From NCBI GenBank assembly GCA_022821545.1, contig JAJEDJ010000043.1, forward strand, positions 1 to 64,000: a stretch of DNA of 64,000 bases, in the 5' to 3' direction. Below are positions 53,436 through 62,403 of this stretch, piece after piece. A model generated the notes under the pieces. That model made no database searches, was not told the origin of the DNA, and was given only the letters and a program-made list of their open reading frames with translations. Position 1 is the first letter of the stretch; each line of letters starts with the position of its first letter. Position numbers and translations under genes: made by a program. Source of the stretch: Caldilineaceae bacterium (GTDB taxonomy: Bacteria > Chloroflexota > Anaerolineae > Caldilineales > Caldilineaceae).

Positions 53436-54776
53436 ATGCACAAGACAAGTCGTCGCCAATTTCTCAAGGTGAGCGCCGGCATGGGCGCACTCACCATGTT
53501 GGCCGCCTGTGCCCCCGTTGCAACAGATATGGATGCAGGCATGGCCGACGCAATGGAAGAACCGATCGATCTCGTCGTCTGGTATCAGGATTGGGACGGC
53601 GCCAACCGCATCATGGGATGGGTCCAGCCCGAGTTTGAGAAGGAACATGAGAATGTCAACGTCGATCTCCAGGCCATCGGCTACGGCGACCTGCTCAACA
53701 AGATGCTGCCTTCAATCGCCTCCGGCACCGAAGGCGACGTCATGATGATGTACACCGACTGGGTGGTCGCCACCGACATCACGCGTGTCTTCCTCGACAT
53801 CACCGACGCCGCCGGCGGCGCTGCCGATCTGGAAGAAAAGATGTGGCCGGCCGCCTTCCAGGCCGTCGAAGTGCCGGGCAACAAGGTCTACTATCTGCCG
53901 TGGCTGGCCGGCATCCGCGGCGCAGCCATGACCGTCAACATGGACCACTGCGCCGAAGCGGGCGTCGATTACCTCAACTTCGGGACGTACGAAGAGGTGG
54001 TCGATGCCGGCATTGCCATGACGCAGACGAACGAAGAGGGCAAAGTCACCCGCTCAGGTTACTCGATCGCCAGCTCCCAATATCAGTTGTTGTGGACCCT
54101 GATCTGGCAGCTGGGCGGGGACTTCTTCGACAAGGAGACCGGCGTCTGGTCCCACGACAGCGATGTGGGCGCAGCCGCCGCCCAGATCCTGCACGACATC
54201 TACCATGTCCACCAGACCGTCGACTTTGAGCTGTTTACGAGCGAATACGAGGCCTGTACGCAGCAGCTCGTCTCGATCTGGGGAAACGGCGCCTGGACCA
54301 TGAGCGTCATGACCGACGTGGCCGACGTGCCGGCCGACAACATCGTCACGCCGCCGCTCGCAAACGCGGTCGAGTATATACTCTACCCGCAGCATGTGGC
54401 AGGTTATGGGCTTTCCAAGCGGCTGGCGGAGGACTCCGCCAAGCTGGATGCCGCCATTGACTTTGCCCTGCTGATCGTCAGCAACGGCGCGCTGCTGCAG
54501 GCGCTTGACTTCTACTCCGGCGTTGTCCCCTCCAAGGGCGTTTACAACGACCCCGGCATCGGCGACGTAAAGTACGGCCTGGTCTCGAAGCGCGTGGCCG
54601 AGGGCATGTGGCCCCACGCCCGCTATCCCCAGGACCACGTGGCCCAGCAAGGACCGGCCTCGGCCGAGTTCGACCGCGCCATGCGGCAGGAAATCAGCAT
54701 CCAGGAGGCGCTGTCCAACATGGACGCCTACCTGCAGGAACAGGAAGATCAGGCCAGAGAACGTCTGGCAGCCTGA
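53436..54776 (+). CDS. Family-1 (sugar-type) solute-binding lipoprotein, Tat-exported
   Basis: 446 residues. The N-terminus combines a twin-arginine motif (SRRQFLK) with the lipobox LAAC at Cys25, so the protein is probably exported folded and lipid-anchored. The mature part shows the family-1 pattern, e.g. VWYQDWDGANRI and TDWVVATDITRVFLDI. AGGAGG precedes the ATG. It is the receptor for the two permeases downstream and is clearly paralogous to the protein at 62.5 kb (shared IGYGDLL and TDWVVATD segments). The ligand is probably a carbohydrate or polyol, but this is inferred from the family only. Confidence 0.91.
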   Translation: MHKTSRRQFLKVSAGMGALTMLAACAPVATDMDAGMADAMEEPIDLVVWYQDWDGANRIMGWVQPEFEKEHENVNVDLQAIGYGDLLNKMLPSIASGTEGDVMMMYTDWVVATDITRVFLDITDAAGGAADLEEKMWPAAFQAVEVPGNKVYYLPWLAGIRGAAMTVNMDHCAEAGVDYLNFGTYEEVVDAGIAMTQTNEEGKVTRSGYSIASSQYQLLWTLIWQLGGDFFDKETGVWSHDSDVGAAAAQILHDIYHVHQTVDFELFTSEYEACTQQLVSIWGNGAWTMSVMTDVADVPADNIVTPPLANAVEYILYPQHVAGYGLSKRLAEDSAKLDAAIDFALLIVSNGALLQALDFYSGVVPSKGVYNDPGIGDVKYGLVSKRVAEGMWPHARYPQDHVAQQGPASAEFDRAMRQEISIQEALSNMDAYLQEQEDQARERLAA

Positions 54777-54798
54777 CCTCACGGAATGAAGTCTGAAA

Positions 54799-54828
54799 GG
54801 GCGCCGCGTACCCGGGTACGCGGCGCCC
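54799..54828 (+). promoter_or_regulatory. Perfect 30-bp palindrome between binding protein and permease
   Basis: GGGCGCCGCGTACCC and its exact reverse complement lie back to back. In RNA this gives a very stable stem with a minimal loop of four to six bases. It begins 22 bp after the binding-protein stop, 22 bp before the permease start, and has no T-run. Confidence 0.7.
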
Positions 54829-54850
54829 GCAAACCAGCGGAAACAAGAGC

Positions 54851-55798
54851 ATGACTACGTTGCAGGATCACCCCGTCTCCGGTGGTCAGACGTTGCCCCA
54901 ACTTCCCAGCGCACGCCGTGACAGCGTCTGGCGGCGCTTCCGCCGCGCCAGCCCATTCGCGCTCATCTATTCCGGCGCCATCCTGATCTTCTATACCATA
55001 ATCTTCATCATCCCGTTCGGCACCGGCATCTGGCTCGCGTTCCAGAACTGGGACTTCATCACCAATCCCAAGTTTGTCGGCCTGCGCAACTTCACCAAGG
55101 CCTTTACCGACCAGTACTTCTGGCAAGCCCTGGAAAAGACGCTCCTCTTCTCGGTGGTCGAAATCAGCCTCGGCCTCACGATCGCGCTGCTCTTCGCCCT
55201 TGCCCTGAGCCAGATCCTGGGCAAATGGCAGAACATCTATCTCTCGCTCTACTACCTGCCTGTGATCACGCCCTTGGTGGTCTCCCTCTACCTCTGGCGC
55301 TGGCTCTACCGTCCCACCGGCGGCGCCTTCAACACGCTGCTCAGCAGCGTCGGCCTGCCCGAGCAGCCCTTCCTGGCCAGCCCGCAGCAGGCCCTCTGGG
55401 CGATCACCGTCGTTATCATCTGGGCCCACCTGGGCACGGGCATCGTCCTCTTTCTCGCCGGCATTAACGACGTGCCGGAAAGCCTGTTCGAAGCGGCCCG
55501 CCTCGACGGCGCTGGCTTCTGGCAGTCCTTTTTCCGCATCACACTGCCGCTGATTCGACCGGTACTGGTCTACCAGATGGTCGTCAGCGTGATCGGGACA
55601 GTGCAGATGTTCGAGGCTTTCTTTCTGATCCCGGGCCCGGGATTCAGCACACGCACGCTGGCCCTCTACACGTACGAGTTGGGTTTCCGCGCGCTCAATC
55701 TCGGGTACGGGGCCGCGGTTTCGCTGATCATTTTTATGATGCTGCTGGGCGCGACCGTCTTCCAACTCCGCCGCTGGCGGATTGAGTGGGAGCATTGA
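54851..55798 (+). CDS. Sugar ABC permease, MalF-like
   Basis: 315 residues with six membrane segments. The coupling loop EAARLDGAGFWQSFFRITLPLIRP is the EAA motif of carbohydrate permeases. The N-terminus (residues 1-30) is cytoplasmic and basic. It pairs with the MalG-like protein encoded 6 bp downstream to form the channel. Confidence 0.92.
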   Translation: MTTLQDHPVSGGQTLPQLPSARRDSVWRRFRRASPFALIYSGAILIFYTIIFIIPFGTGIWLAFQNWDFITNPKFVGLRNFTKAFTDQYFWQALEKTLLFSVVEISLGLTIALLFALALSQILGKWQNIYLSLYYLPVITPLVVSLYLWRWLYRPTGGAFNTLLSSVGLPEQPFLASPQQALWAITVVIIWAHLGTGIVLFLAGINDVPESLFEAARLDGAGFWQSFFRITLPLIRPVLVYQMVVSVIGTVQMFEAFFLIPGPGFSTRTLALYTYELGFRALNLGYGAAVSLIIFMMLLGATVFQLRRWRIEWEH

Positions 55799-55804
55799 TG
55801 CCAC

Positions 55805-56698
55805 ATGGCCGGAACTGCTGACTCCAGAACTCTGCACACTCCAATCTCCCCCTTCCGCCGCTGGCTCATCTCGGGCAGGTGGACAAAGGCGGTGGTATTC
55901 CTGATCCTGGCGTTTTTCAGCTTCGCCATGTTCTACCCCTTCATCTGGCTGCTCTTCTCCTCCTTCAAGACCGGCGCCGACATCGTGCGCCTGCCCGTCT
56001 CGCTCCTGCCCCAGAAGTGGACTCTGAGCGCCTATCTGATGGTGATGGATCCCACGAGAGCCAACCTGCCGATCGCCTACGTCAACAGCATTATCGTCAC
56101 GTCCGGCACGGTCATCAGCGTACTGATCACATCCTCCATGGGCGGCTTCATATTCGCCCGCCTCGAGTTCCCCGGCCGCGACTACCTCTTCTACTTTGTG
56201 CTCTCCACCACTATGGTGCCCTTTCTCACTCTCCTGATCCCCCTCTACATCGTCATGCGTGAGCTGAACCTGCTCAACTCGCTGTGGGGCGTGTGGGTAC
56301 CGAGCATCTTCTCCTCGTTCGGCGTCTTCCTCTGCCGTCAGTTCGTCTACGGCATCCCCCGCGAGCTCTACGACGCCGCCAAAATCGACGGCAGCGGCGA
56401 CTTCGGCATCTACCGCAACATCATCCTGCCCCTGACCAAGCCGATCCTCTCCGCCCTGGCGATTTTCGTCTTCCTCGGCGCCTTCAACGCCTACCTCTGG
56501 CCCCTCGTTATCCTCAACGAGGAAAAGAAGCTGACACTTCCTCTCATCATCGCGCGCATGGCCAACCGCTTCGGCGGCACCGACTACCAGGCCGTGATGG
56601 CCGGCTCCGTCCTCGTCTCCATCCCGCCCCTCATCGTCTTCCTCATCTTCCAGAAAAACTTCGTGCGCGGCATTGCGTTGACCGGCCTCAAAGGCTGA
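55805..56698 (+). CDS. Sugar ABC permease, MalG-like
   Basis: 297 residues. It has six membrane segments and the EAA-like loop YDAAKIDGSGDFGIYRNIILPLTKP, with the MalG-type segment SSMGGFIFARLEFPGRD before it. No sugar-type ATPase gene follows. Carbohydrate importers of this type often use one shared ATPase encoded elsewhere. Confidence 0.92.
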   Translation: MAGTADSRTLHTPISPFRRWLISGRWTKAVVFLILAFFSFAMFYPFIWLLFSSFKTGADIVRLPVSLLPQKWTLSAYLMVMDPTRANLPIAYVNSIIVTSGTVISVLITSSMGGFIFARLEFPGRDYLFYFVLSTTMVPFLTLLIPLYIVMRELNLLNSLWGVWVPSIFSSFGVFLCRQFVYGIPRELYDAAKIDGSGDFGIYRNIILPLTKPILSALAIFVFLGAFNAYLWPLVILNEEKKLTLPLIIARMANRFGGTDYQAVMAGSVLVSIPPLIVFLIFQKNFVRGIALTGLKG

Positions 56699-56832
56699 CC
56701 CGACACCCCTACCTAAGCCAGCATCGCCATCGCTCTCCTCGCATTCGTGCGGTCACGCCTTCGGCCCTTCCTTGTGCAGGGGCCGCGTCCCCACAACGCG
56801 TCCCTCCGTCTTCCCACCGCGTCGACTTTTCC

Positions 56833-57039
56833 TCACCATTTGCCGAGCCATTTGACGACGGGGACGATGAGCCACTTTTGCAGTACCTTTGTCAGCCAGC
56901 CGAGGAAGGTCACGACTAATACCAGGGCGATAACGGCTTCGAAAGGGAGCAAGTAGAGTAACTGAAACCACGAGAGAACTTCCTCGCCAGTCATCCACTC
57001 CACGAAAAGTATGAGTGCGATTAGCGCCACTATGCTCAC
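56833..57039 (-). CDS. Small two-helix membrane protein, possible
   Basis: 68 residues starting at GTG with AGGGTG 5 nt upstream. Two hydrophobic segments (IVALIALILFVEWM and LLPFEAVIALVLVVTFLGWL) are followed by a basic, amphipathic tail. No other gene covers this 477-bp gap, and the minus-strand composition is protein-like. The small size and lack of a recognised family make it uncertain. Confidence 0.5.
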   Translation of the reverse strand: MSIVALIALILFVEWMTGEEVLSWFQLLYLLPFEAVIALVLVVTFLGWLTKVLQKWLIVPVVKWLGKW

Positions 57040-57175
57040 CGCACCCTGCCGCCGCTACGCCCCGGCATGGCCGAGATTGACAAGATATGACCGAATCCGG
57101 TTAATATGACCGGCGCCGCCGTTAGCAAGGAGCGCAACAGGGCAAAGAAGCCTGCTCGCCGCCCAGGGGGAGAGC

Positions 57176-58072
57176 ATGAAACGCAAAATCGCCGTCGTAA
57201 TTGTGGCCGCGTTCGTCATCGCGATCGTTTTCGGCGCCTCCCGCCTCCAGGCCCAGGGCGCGCTTACCCTCGAGGCGCTGGCCGAGCGCATCAATCTCCT
57301 CTTCACAGGCCAGGATGAGATGACCGAACGGCTCGCCTCGCTCGAAGCAGCGGTCGCGGCCAGGAACTGGCTGGCCGGCATTCCCATCCAGCCCGAAAAC
57401 CGCTGCACGCCCTACGAGTCCGACGACTACCGCTATCCGCAGAGCCTTGAAGCGCAGATTGTGGCGGAGACGGGGGGCAGCTTCTACAGCCCCTACACCG
57501 GCGAGACCTTCAGCTGGGCCGACGAGGTCGACATCGAGCACATTGTCGCCCGCAGCGAAGCCCACGACAGCGGCCTCTGCGCCGCCGACATCTTCACCCG
57601 CCTCGCCTTCGCTAGCGACCCCCTCAACCTGACCTTCGCCTCGCCCCAACTGAATCGCGATCAGAAGGTGGCCAAGGACGTCGCCGAATGGCTGCCCGAC
57701 GTGAACCAATGCTGGTTCGTCAACCGCGTCGTTGCCGTCAAGCGCCGCTACGGTCTCTCAATGGATCCGCGAGAAGCCGAAGCCGCCCTCGCGGTCCTCA
57801 ACGCCTGCCCTTCATTCGCCATGCAGATCATCGCCCCCGCCGAGGAAGAGCCTGCCGCCGCCCCAGAAGATAGATCCACATCGAACGCCGAATCCGACCA
57901 GGACCCGGGTCCCCAAGTAGAAGGCGACCCCCTGGACCTGTACGACGACAACAACAACGGCCGCATCACCTGCGCTGAAGCCCGGCGCCACGGCATCGCG
58001 CCCGTCCGCAGCAATCATCCCGCATATCCCTTTATGCGCGACGCTGATGGGGACGGGGTCGTGTGTGAATAG
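57176..58072 (+). CDS. Secreted HNH (DUF1524-like) nuclease with Excalibur domain
   Basis: 298 residues. A signal peptide (KRKIAVVIVAAFVIAIVFGASRLQAQ) is followed by a coiled-coil-like segment. The nuclease core has DIEHIVARSEAHD and LNLTFASPQLNRDQK with the His and Asn of the beta-beta-alpha metal fold, as in DUF1524/GmrSD-like HNH proteins. A Pro/Glu/Ala linker leads to a C-terminal Excalibur-type calcium domain (DNNNGRITCAEARRHG...DADGDGVVCE) with paired Cys. GGGGGAGAGC precedes the ATG. The likely role is degradation of extracellular DNA for nutrients or defence. Confidence 0.85.
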   Translation: MKRKIAVVIVAAFVIAIVFGASRLQAQGALTLEALAERINLLFTGQDEMTERLASLEAAVAARNWLAGIPIQPENRCTPYESDDYRYPQSLEAQIVAETGGSFYSPYTGETFSWADEVDIEHIVARSEAHDSGLCAADIFTRLAFASDPLNLTFASPQLNRDQKVAKDVAEWLPDVNQCWFVNRVVAVKRRYGLSMDPREAEAALAVLNACPSFAMQIIAPAEEEPAAAPEDRSTSNAESDQDPGPQVEGDPLDLYDDNNNGRITCAEARRHGIAPVRSNHPAYPFMRDADGDGVVCE

Positions 58073-58112
58073 GCGCGTTCTTGGCCGCACGCCTGTGCGA
58101 CTTTGATCCTGC

Positions 58113-58141
58113 TTGACAGTTCCCCCGCTTTCCACTATTCT
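58113..58141 (+). promoter_or_regulatory. Sigma-70-like promoter upstream of the Gfo/Idh pair
   Basis: A perfect TTGACA (58113-58118) and TATTCT (58136-58141) are 17 nt apart. The distance to the first gene is about 300 bp, so the transcript would have a long untranslated leader. Confidence 0.65.
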
Positions 58142-58451
58142 TTTCCGAAACCAGACCCATCAGTGTCCGAATGGCTCGCAGCAGGGTCCTCCGGTCCCAC
58201 TTGGGCTGTCCCGCACATCTGCTTTGAGCACATTTCGGTAATGGAAACTATCGCGCGCCGTTTTCGATAAACTTCTCCACCGCCCACTTCACATCTAATT
58301 GATTGCAACCCGCACAACAGAATGCCGCTCGTTGCAGTCAGAATCCTCGCTATGCCACCCAGCGGCCGGGAGAAGACTTGCGAACCTTTTTCAGAACATA
58401 AGCCGCACACAGGACTGCCGTGCGGCCTCTCCCTGTAAGGAGGCGTAACAG
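58142..58451 (+). promoter_or_regulatory. Long leader before the Gfo/Idh pair
   Basis: About 310 bp between the promoter and the ATG. A 7-bp hairpin, GCCGCAC (58402-58408) with GTGCGGC (58420-58426), ends 10 nt before the strong ribosome site AAGGAGG (58437-58443). No known riboswitch class was recognised. A 91-codon frame on the minus strand (58135-58410) is not convincing. Confidence 0.4.
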
Positions 58452-59510
58452 ATGAACGGTTCTCCCATCCGCCTCGGCATCATCGGCATGGGTCCCGCCA
58501 ACATGGCCTCAACCATGACTATGCTCCAGGATGAGCCGGACCTTCGCTACACGATCACCGCCGCCTGCGCCCGCCGCCCCGACGTGCTCGAACAGGCTGC
58601 CCGCCAGTTCAACATCCCCTACTGGAGCACCGACTACCGCGACATTGTCGGCCGCGACGACGTAGACGTCGTCTGCGTCTACTCGCCCGACGCCCTCCAC
58701 GCCGAGTCCTGCATCGGCGCTCTCGAAAACGGCAAGCACGTCATGTGTACAAAGCCGATGGTCACCACCCTGGAGGACGCCAGAAAACTGGTCGACCTCG
58801 TGCGCGAGACCGGCGCCAAGTTTCTCGTGGGCCAGACAATGCGCTTTGACCGCCAGTTCCTCGCCGCCAAAAAGATCTACGAAGACGGGCAGCTGGGGGA
58901 CCTGATCGCCCTCGAAAGCTTCTACCTGCACGACATGCGGCCCATATACGACTTCACGCCCTGGCGTCTGACCATGCCCCAGGACTTCATGTTCGGCGGC
59001 TGCGTACACAGCATCGACATCATCCGCGCCTTCGGCGGCGACATTAGAAGGGTCCACGCCATTGCCAACAAGGGCGGCCTCACGCCCGACTACCCCATCC
59101 AGGACAATTTTTTCATCAACGCCGAATTCACCTCCGGTGTGATCGGCCGCGTATCCGGCCTCTACGGCATCGTCCATCCCCCCCTGCCGATGATGCAGTA
59201 CGGCGTTTACGGCACAAAGGGCAGCCTCCAGGGCGAGTACACCGACAACGAGCCCGGCGAAATCCGCGTCGTTCTCGACGAAAAGATCGAGGAGGTTGAG
59301 ACGACCCCTTACGACGCCGAGACCGATCTGAGCGCCTACGGACACGGCGCCACGGTCATCCGCTACATGCGCCACTTCCAGGACTGTCTCGATAACGACA
59401 AGGACCCCTCCCCCGGCGTCCTCGACGGCGCCAAATCGGTGGCCGCCGGCGTCGCCGCCTGGGAATCAATCCGCAGCGGCAACGCCGTCGACGTCTTCAA
59501 CGATTTCTGA
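58452..59510 (+). CDS. Gfo/Idh/MocA family oxidoreductase
   Basis: 352 residues with AAGGAGG 8 nt before ATG. The Rossmann loop is GIIGMGPANMAS; the usual EKP motif reads CTKPM, keeping the Lys but not the Glu. FGGCVHSIDIIRAFGG holds the active-site Asp and His. Members oxidise sugars or polyols with NAD(P). It forms a two-gene unit with the next oxidoreductase and sits between two sugar importers, so it probably acts on an imported sugar or inositol. Confidence 0.88.
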   Translation: MNGSPIRLGIIGMGPANMASTMTMLQDEPDLRYTITAACARRPDVLEQAARQFNIPYWSTDYRDIVGRDDVDVVCVYSPDALHAESCIGALENGKHVMCTKPMVTTLEDARKLVDLVRETGAKFLVGQTMRFDRQFLAAKKIYEDGQLGDLIALESFYLHDMRPIYDFTPWRLTMPQDFMFGGCVHSIDIIRAFGGDIRRVHAIANKGGLTPDYPIQDNFFINAEFTSGVIGRVSGLYGIVHPPLPMMQYGVYGTKGSLQGEYTDNEPGEIRVVLDEKIEEVETTPYDAETDLSAYGHGATVIRYMRHFQDCLDNDKDPSPGVLDGAKSVAAGVAAWESIRSGNAVDVFNDF

Positions 59511-59584
59511 ACGGTTTTTCGTTTTTCCAGTCGCATCGCCCAACATGGCTCGTCGCCCAACATAGCACGGAGGAAGAAAACAGG

Positions 59585-60604
59585 ATGCCGCCAGTGAAAT
59601 TCCTAATCTGCGGTTCAGGGGGAGCCGGCCTCCACTGCGCCCATGTCGCCGCTGCCGACGGCCGCGGCGAAATCGTCGGGCTCTTCGATCCCGTGGGCGC
59701 GCAGCTCGAAGAAGCCCTCGACAAGTACCCCAATGCCGCGGCCGGCGCCAACTACGAGAAGCTCCTCGACGAAACAGACCCGGACGTCGTCGTCGTCGCC
59801 GGGCCCGACCATCTGCACGCAGAGCAAACCATCACGGCCCTCGAACACGGCTGCCACGCGCTCGTCGAGAAACCGTTCGCCACCAGCGTCGCCGACGCCC
59901 GCCGCATGATCGAGGTCGAGGAGCGCACCGGCCTGCACGTCATGACCGACCAGACCATGCGCTACGTTTACCCCTGGCGCGAGATGGTGCTGGCGACCAA
60001 GGCGGGCGAAATCGGCGAACCGTTCTTCATCCAGGGCGACTATATCCACGACATGACCGCTTGGTACCGGCCTCAAGGCCGCCATCATACGCCCTGGCGC
60101 ATCGATTCCGAGAACCCGCAGAACATCCTCCTAGGCGGCGGCATCCACCCCATCGACCTCATGCTGTGGGCGGTCGATTCGCCGGTCGAAGAGGTTTCCA
60201 TGTACAGCAGCGCGCGCTGCGTCCCCGAGTTTCCCAGCGAGGACTGTTACATATTGATCATGCGCTTTGCCAATGGCGTACTGGGCAAATGTCACGTGAC
60301 CAGCGGCTGTGCGGGGCCCACCTGGCATGGCTTTTTCGAAAGCTACGGCCTGACCGGCACTCTGAAGGAAGGCAGCCTCTACCGCCGCGACGAGGAGCCC
60401 GTTGCGCTGGAGGATACGTCTACCGGCAATGTGGTGGGAGGTCACGGCTGGGCCGGTTCGGTGGTGGCCTTTCTCGACCTGTTGGAGGGGAAGGCCGAAA
60501 ACCCGATCACGTCAAAAGCCGGGGCGAACAACGTCGCCGTCTGCGAAGCGGGACTTATCTCGGCGCAGACGGGGCGGTCAGAAAAAGTGGAATGGTTCTA
60601 CTAG
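59585..60604 (+). CDS. Gfo/Idh/MocA family oxidoreductase
   Basis: 339 residues. The dinucleotide loop is CGSGGAGLHCA, the EKP motif ALVEKPF and the substrate-domain motif GGGIHPIDLMLW. It is related to the preceding enzyme but only distantly, so the two genes are not a recent duplication. The CGGAGGAAG sequence upstream serves as ribosome site. Sequential action on one sugar (e.g. keto and alcohol steps) would explain the pairing, but this is inference. Confidence 0.88.
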   Translation: MPPVKFLICGSGGAGLHCAHVAAADGRGEIVGLFDPVGAQLEEALDKYPNAAAGANYEKLLDETDPDVVVVAGPDHLHAEQTITALEHGCHALVEKPFATSVADARRMIEVEERTGLHVMTDQTMRYVYPWREMVLATKAGEIGEPFFIQGDYIHDMTAWYRPQGRHHTPWRIDSENPQNILLGGGIHPIDLMLWAVDSPVEEVSMYSSARCVPEFPSEDCYILIMRFANGVLGKCHVTSGCAGPTWHGFFESYGLTGTLKEGSLYRRDEEPVALEDTSTGNVVGGHGWAGSVVAFLDLLEGKAENPITSKAGANNVAVCEAGLISAQTGRSEKVEWFY

Positions 60605-60705
60605 GGCGGAACGCGGCAGGCCAGGCTCCGGTTCAGGCCGTTGCTCCAGCTCTTCACTGAATGCTTTGCATAGCCGAGTCTGGGCGTCAGGCGGAGGTCT
60701 TTAAT

Positions 60706-62403
60706 TTGATCCAACGCGCCACATTCACTCTTGTATTCTTCACGGCGTTCCTGCTATTGGCTGCCTCCGGCCGCACCGCCGGCGCCCAGTCCGAAGCTGA
60801 GGCAACGCCAACGCCGCAGTCCGAAACCGAAGCAGCGCCAGCGCCGCAGGCCCGCCTGACCGTTCAAGGAGAAAACATCGCTTCCATTGGAACGGTAGAT
60901 GCCTCTGCAAGGAATCCCTATCTGGAGAACCTGCATGACGGCGACATAACAACAATGTGGACTGCACAGGGGTTCGCGCCGCAATGGCTCTCAATTGAGT
61001 TCGATGAATTCCACCTGGTAAGCAAAGTCGAGCTGGTTGTTACGCAGAGCGAAGCTGGCTTGACGACGCATGAACTCTGGTTGGGAGATGATTCTCACAC
61101 GACGACCCCCTATAAACGATTTGACAATTTTTATACCGAGGACGGGCAGGTCCTCGAAGTCATCGTAGATCCTCCGCGTCGCATAAATCGGGTCTACATC
61201 CTGACCAGACAGAGTAAGGGCTGGGTCGGATGGTTCGAAGTCAGAGTATTCAACGCCATTGAGTTCAGCGAGTGGGAACTTAACGAGGCGGCCTCCGGGT
61301 TTGAGCTGCCTGTACAAGCAACGCATGCCGGCGATGGCAGCGGCCGGCTCTTTGTCGTCGAACACAAAGGGCGGATTCGCATCCTCAAGAATGGCGCAAT
61401 AAACGATGAACCCTTTTTGGATATCTCAGACCGTGTGAAATGTTGCGGAGAACAGGGGCTTTACAATGTCGTTTTTCCTCCAACATATACCGACAACCGG
61501 CATTTCTACGTGAGTTATACAAGTCCCGAGGAGACCGTCATAAGTCGGTTCATGACCACATCCAATCCCGACATTGCCGATCCGGACAGTGAGGAGATCC
61601 TGCTTACCATCCCGCAACCGCATCCGAGTCACAACGGCGGCTCCATGTCCTTCAGTCCCACTGACGGCTACCTCTACATCGGCAGTGGCGACGGCGGCGG
61701 TGGCGGCGGCAATTGGCTGAACCCGCAGATTCCCGGCAACTTGATGGGCAAACTCCTGCGCATCGACGTGGAATCCGGCGTAAATCCCTACGCCATCCCC
61801 CCAAGCAATCCCTTTGCAGGCGTTGAAGGATACCGCCCGGAAATCTGGGCTATGGGACTGCGCAATCCCTGGGGATTAGCCTTTGACCGGCAGACCGGCG
61901 CGCTCTACATCCCCGACGCCGGCGGAGTAAAGAAAGAGGAGGTCAACTTTCAGGAAGCCGATAGCGTTGGAGGGGAAAACTACGGGTATAGTCTCTGGGA
62001 GGGAAACGACTGCAGCTGGTCCTGCGATGTAGACAACCTGGCCTACCCCGTATCCGTCTATGACCATGGACAAGGGAAATGCGTCGTTGTCGGCGGCGCC
62101 GTCATCTCGTCGATCTTCGTATACGCCGATTTCTGCAAGGGCAGCATCTGGGGATTGCAGCGAAAGGGAGACAGGTGGCAAAGTACCCTTCTCATAGAAG
62201 CAGGTACGGCAATAAGCAGCATCGGCTCTGACGAAACGGGCAATCTCTACGCGACCGGTTATGCTCTCGGCAAGATTTTTCAGCTCGTCCCAGAGGTAAA
62301 CGCGCCGGACAGCGTCAACGAAGACAAAGCGGAAACCGAAGAAAATGGTGAGGAGGCAGCGGCCGGTACACCTGAAAACGCAGCCGGCGGAGAAAAGCCC
62401 TGA
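60706..62403 (+). CDS. Secreted sugar dehydrogenase-like propeller with N-terminal discoidin-like domain
   Basis: 565 residues from TTG 60706, with GGAGG (60693-60697) 8 nt upstream; the ATG at 60661 lacks an SD. A signal peptide ends near AQSEAE, then a short Thr/Pro/Glu repeat and a discoidin-like domain (NLHDGDITTMWTAQG...WLSIEFDEFHLVSKVELVV). From about residue 190 a glucose/sorbosone dehydrogenase (GSDH) propeller follows: FVVEHKGRIRIL, the catalytic His in PSHNGGSMSF, LYIGSGDGGGGG, GLRNPWGLAFDRQTG. GSDH proteins usually use PQQ to oxidise sugars outside the cell. The C-terminal Glu/Ala-rich tail is disordered. PQQ binding and substrate are inferred. Confidence 0.86.
   Translation: MIQRATFTLVFFTAFLLLAASGRTAGAQSEAEATPTPQSETEAAPAPQARLTVQGENIASIGTVDASARNPYLENLHDGDITTMWTAQGFAPQWLSIEFDEFHLVSKVELVVTQSEAGLTTHELWLGDDSHTTTPYKRFDNFYTEDGQVLEVIVDPPRRINRVYILTRQSKGWVGWFEVRVFNAIEFSEWELNEAASGFELPVQATHAGDGSGRLFVVEHKGRIRILKNGAINDEPFLDISDRVKCCGEQGLYNVVFPPTYTDNRHFYVSYTSPEETVISRFMTTSNPDIADPDSEEILLTIPQPHPSHNGGSMSFSPTDGYLYIGSGDGGGGGGNWLNPQIPGNLMGKLLRIDVESGVNPYAIPPSNPFAGVEGYRPEIWAMGLRNPWGLAFDRQTGALYIPDAGGVKKEEVNFQEADSVGGENYGYSLWEGNDCSWSCDVDNLAYPVSVYDHGQGKCVVVGGAVISSIFVYADFCKGSIWGLQRKGDRWQSTLLIEAGTAISSIGSDETGNLYATGYALGKIFQLVPEVNAPDSVNEDKAETEENGEEAAAGTPENAAGGEKP

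Noticed and set aside
58135-58410. 91-codon minus-strand frame in the leader of the Gfo/Idh pair
   Set aside because: It ends in Ser/Asp-rich filler, has no ribosome site and overlaps the promoter on the other strand.
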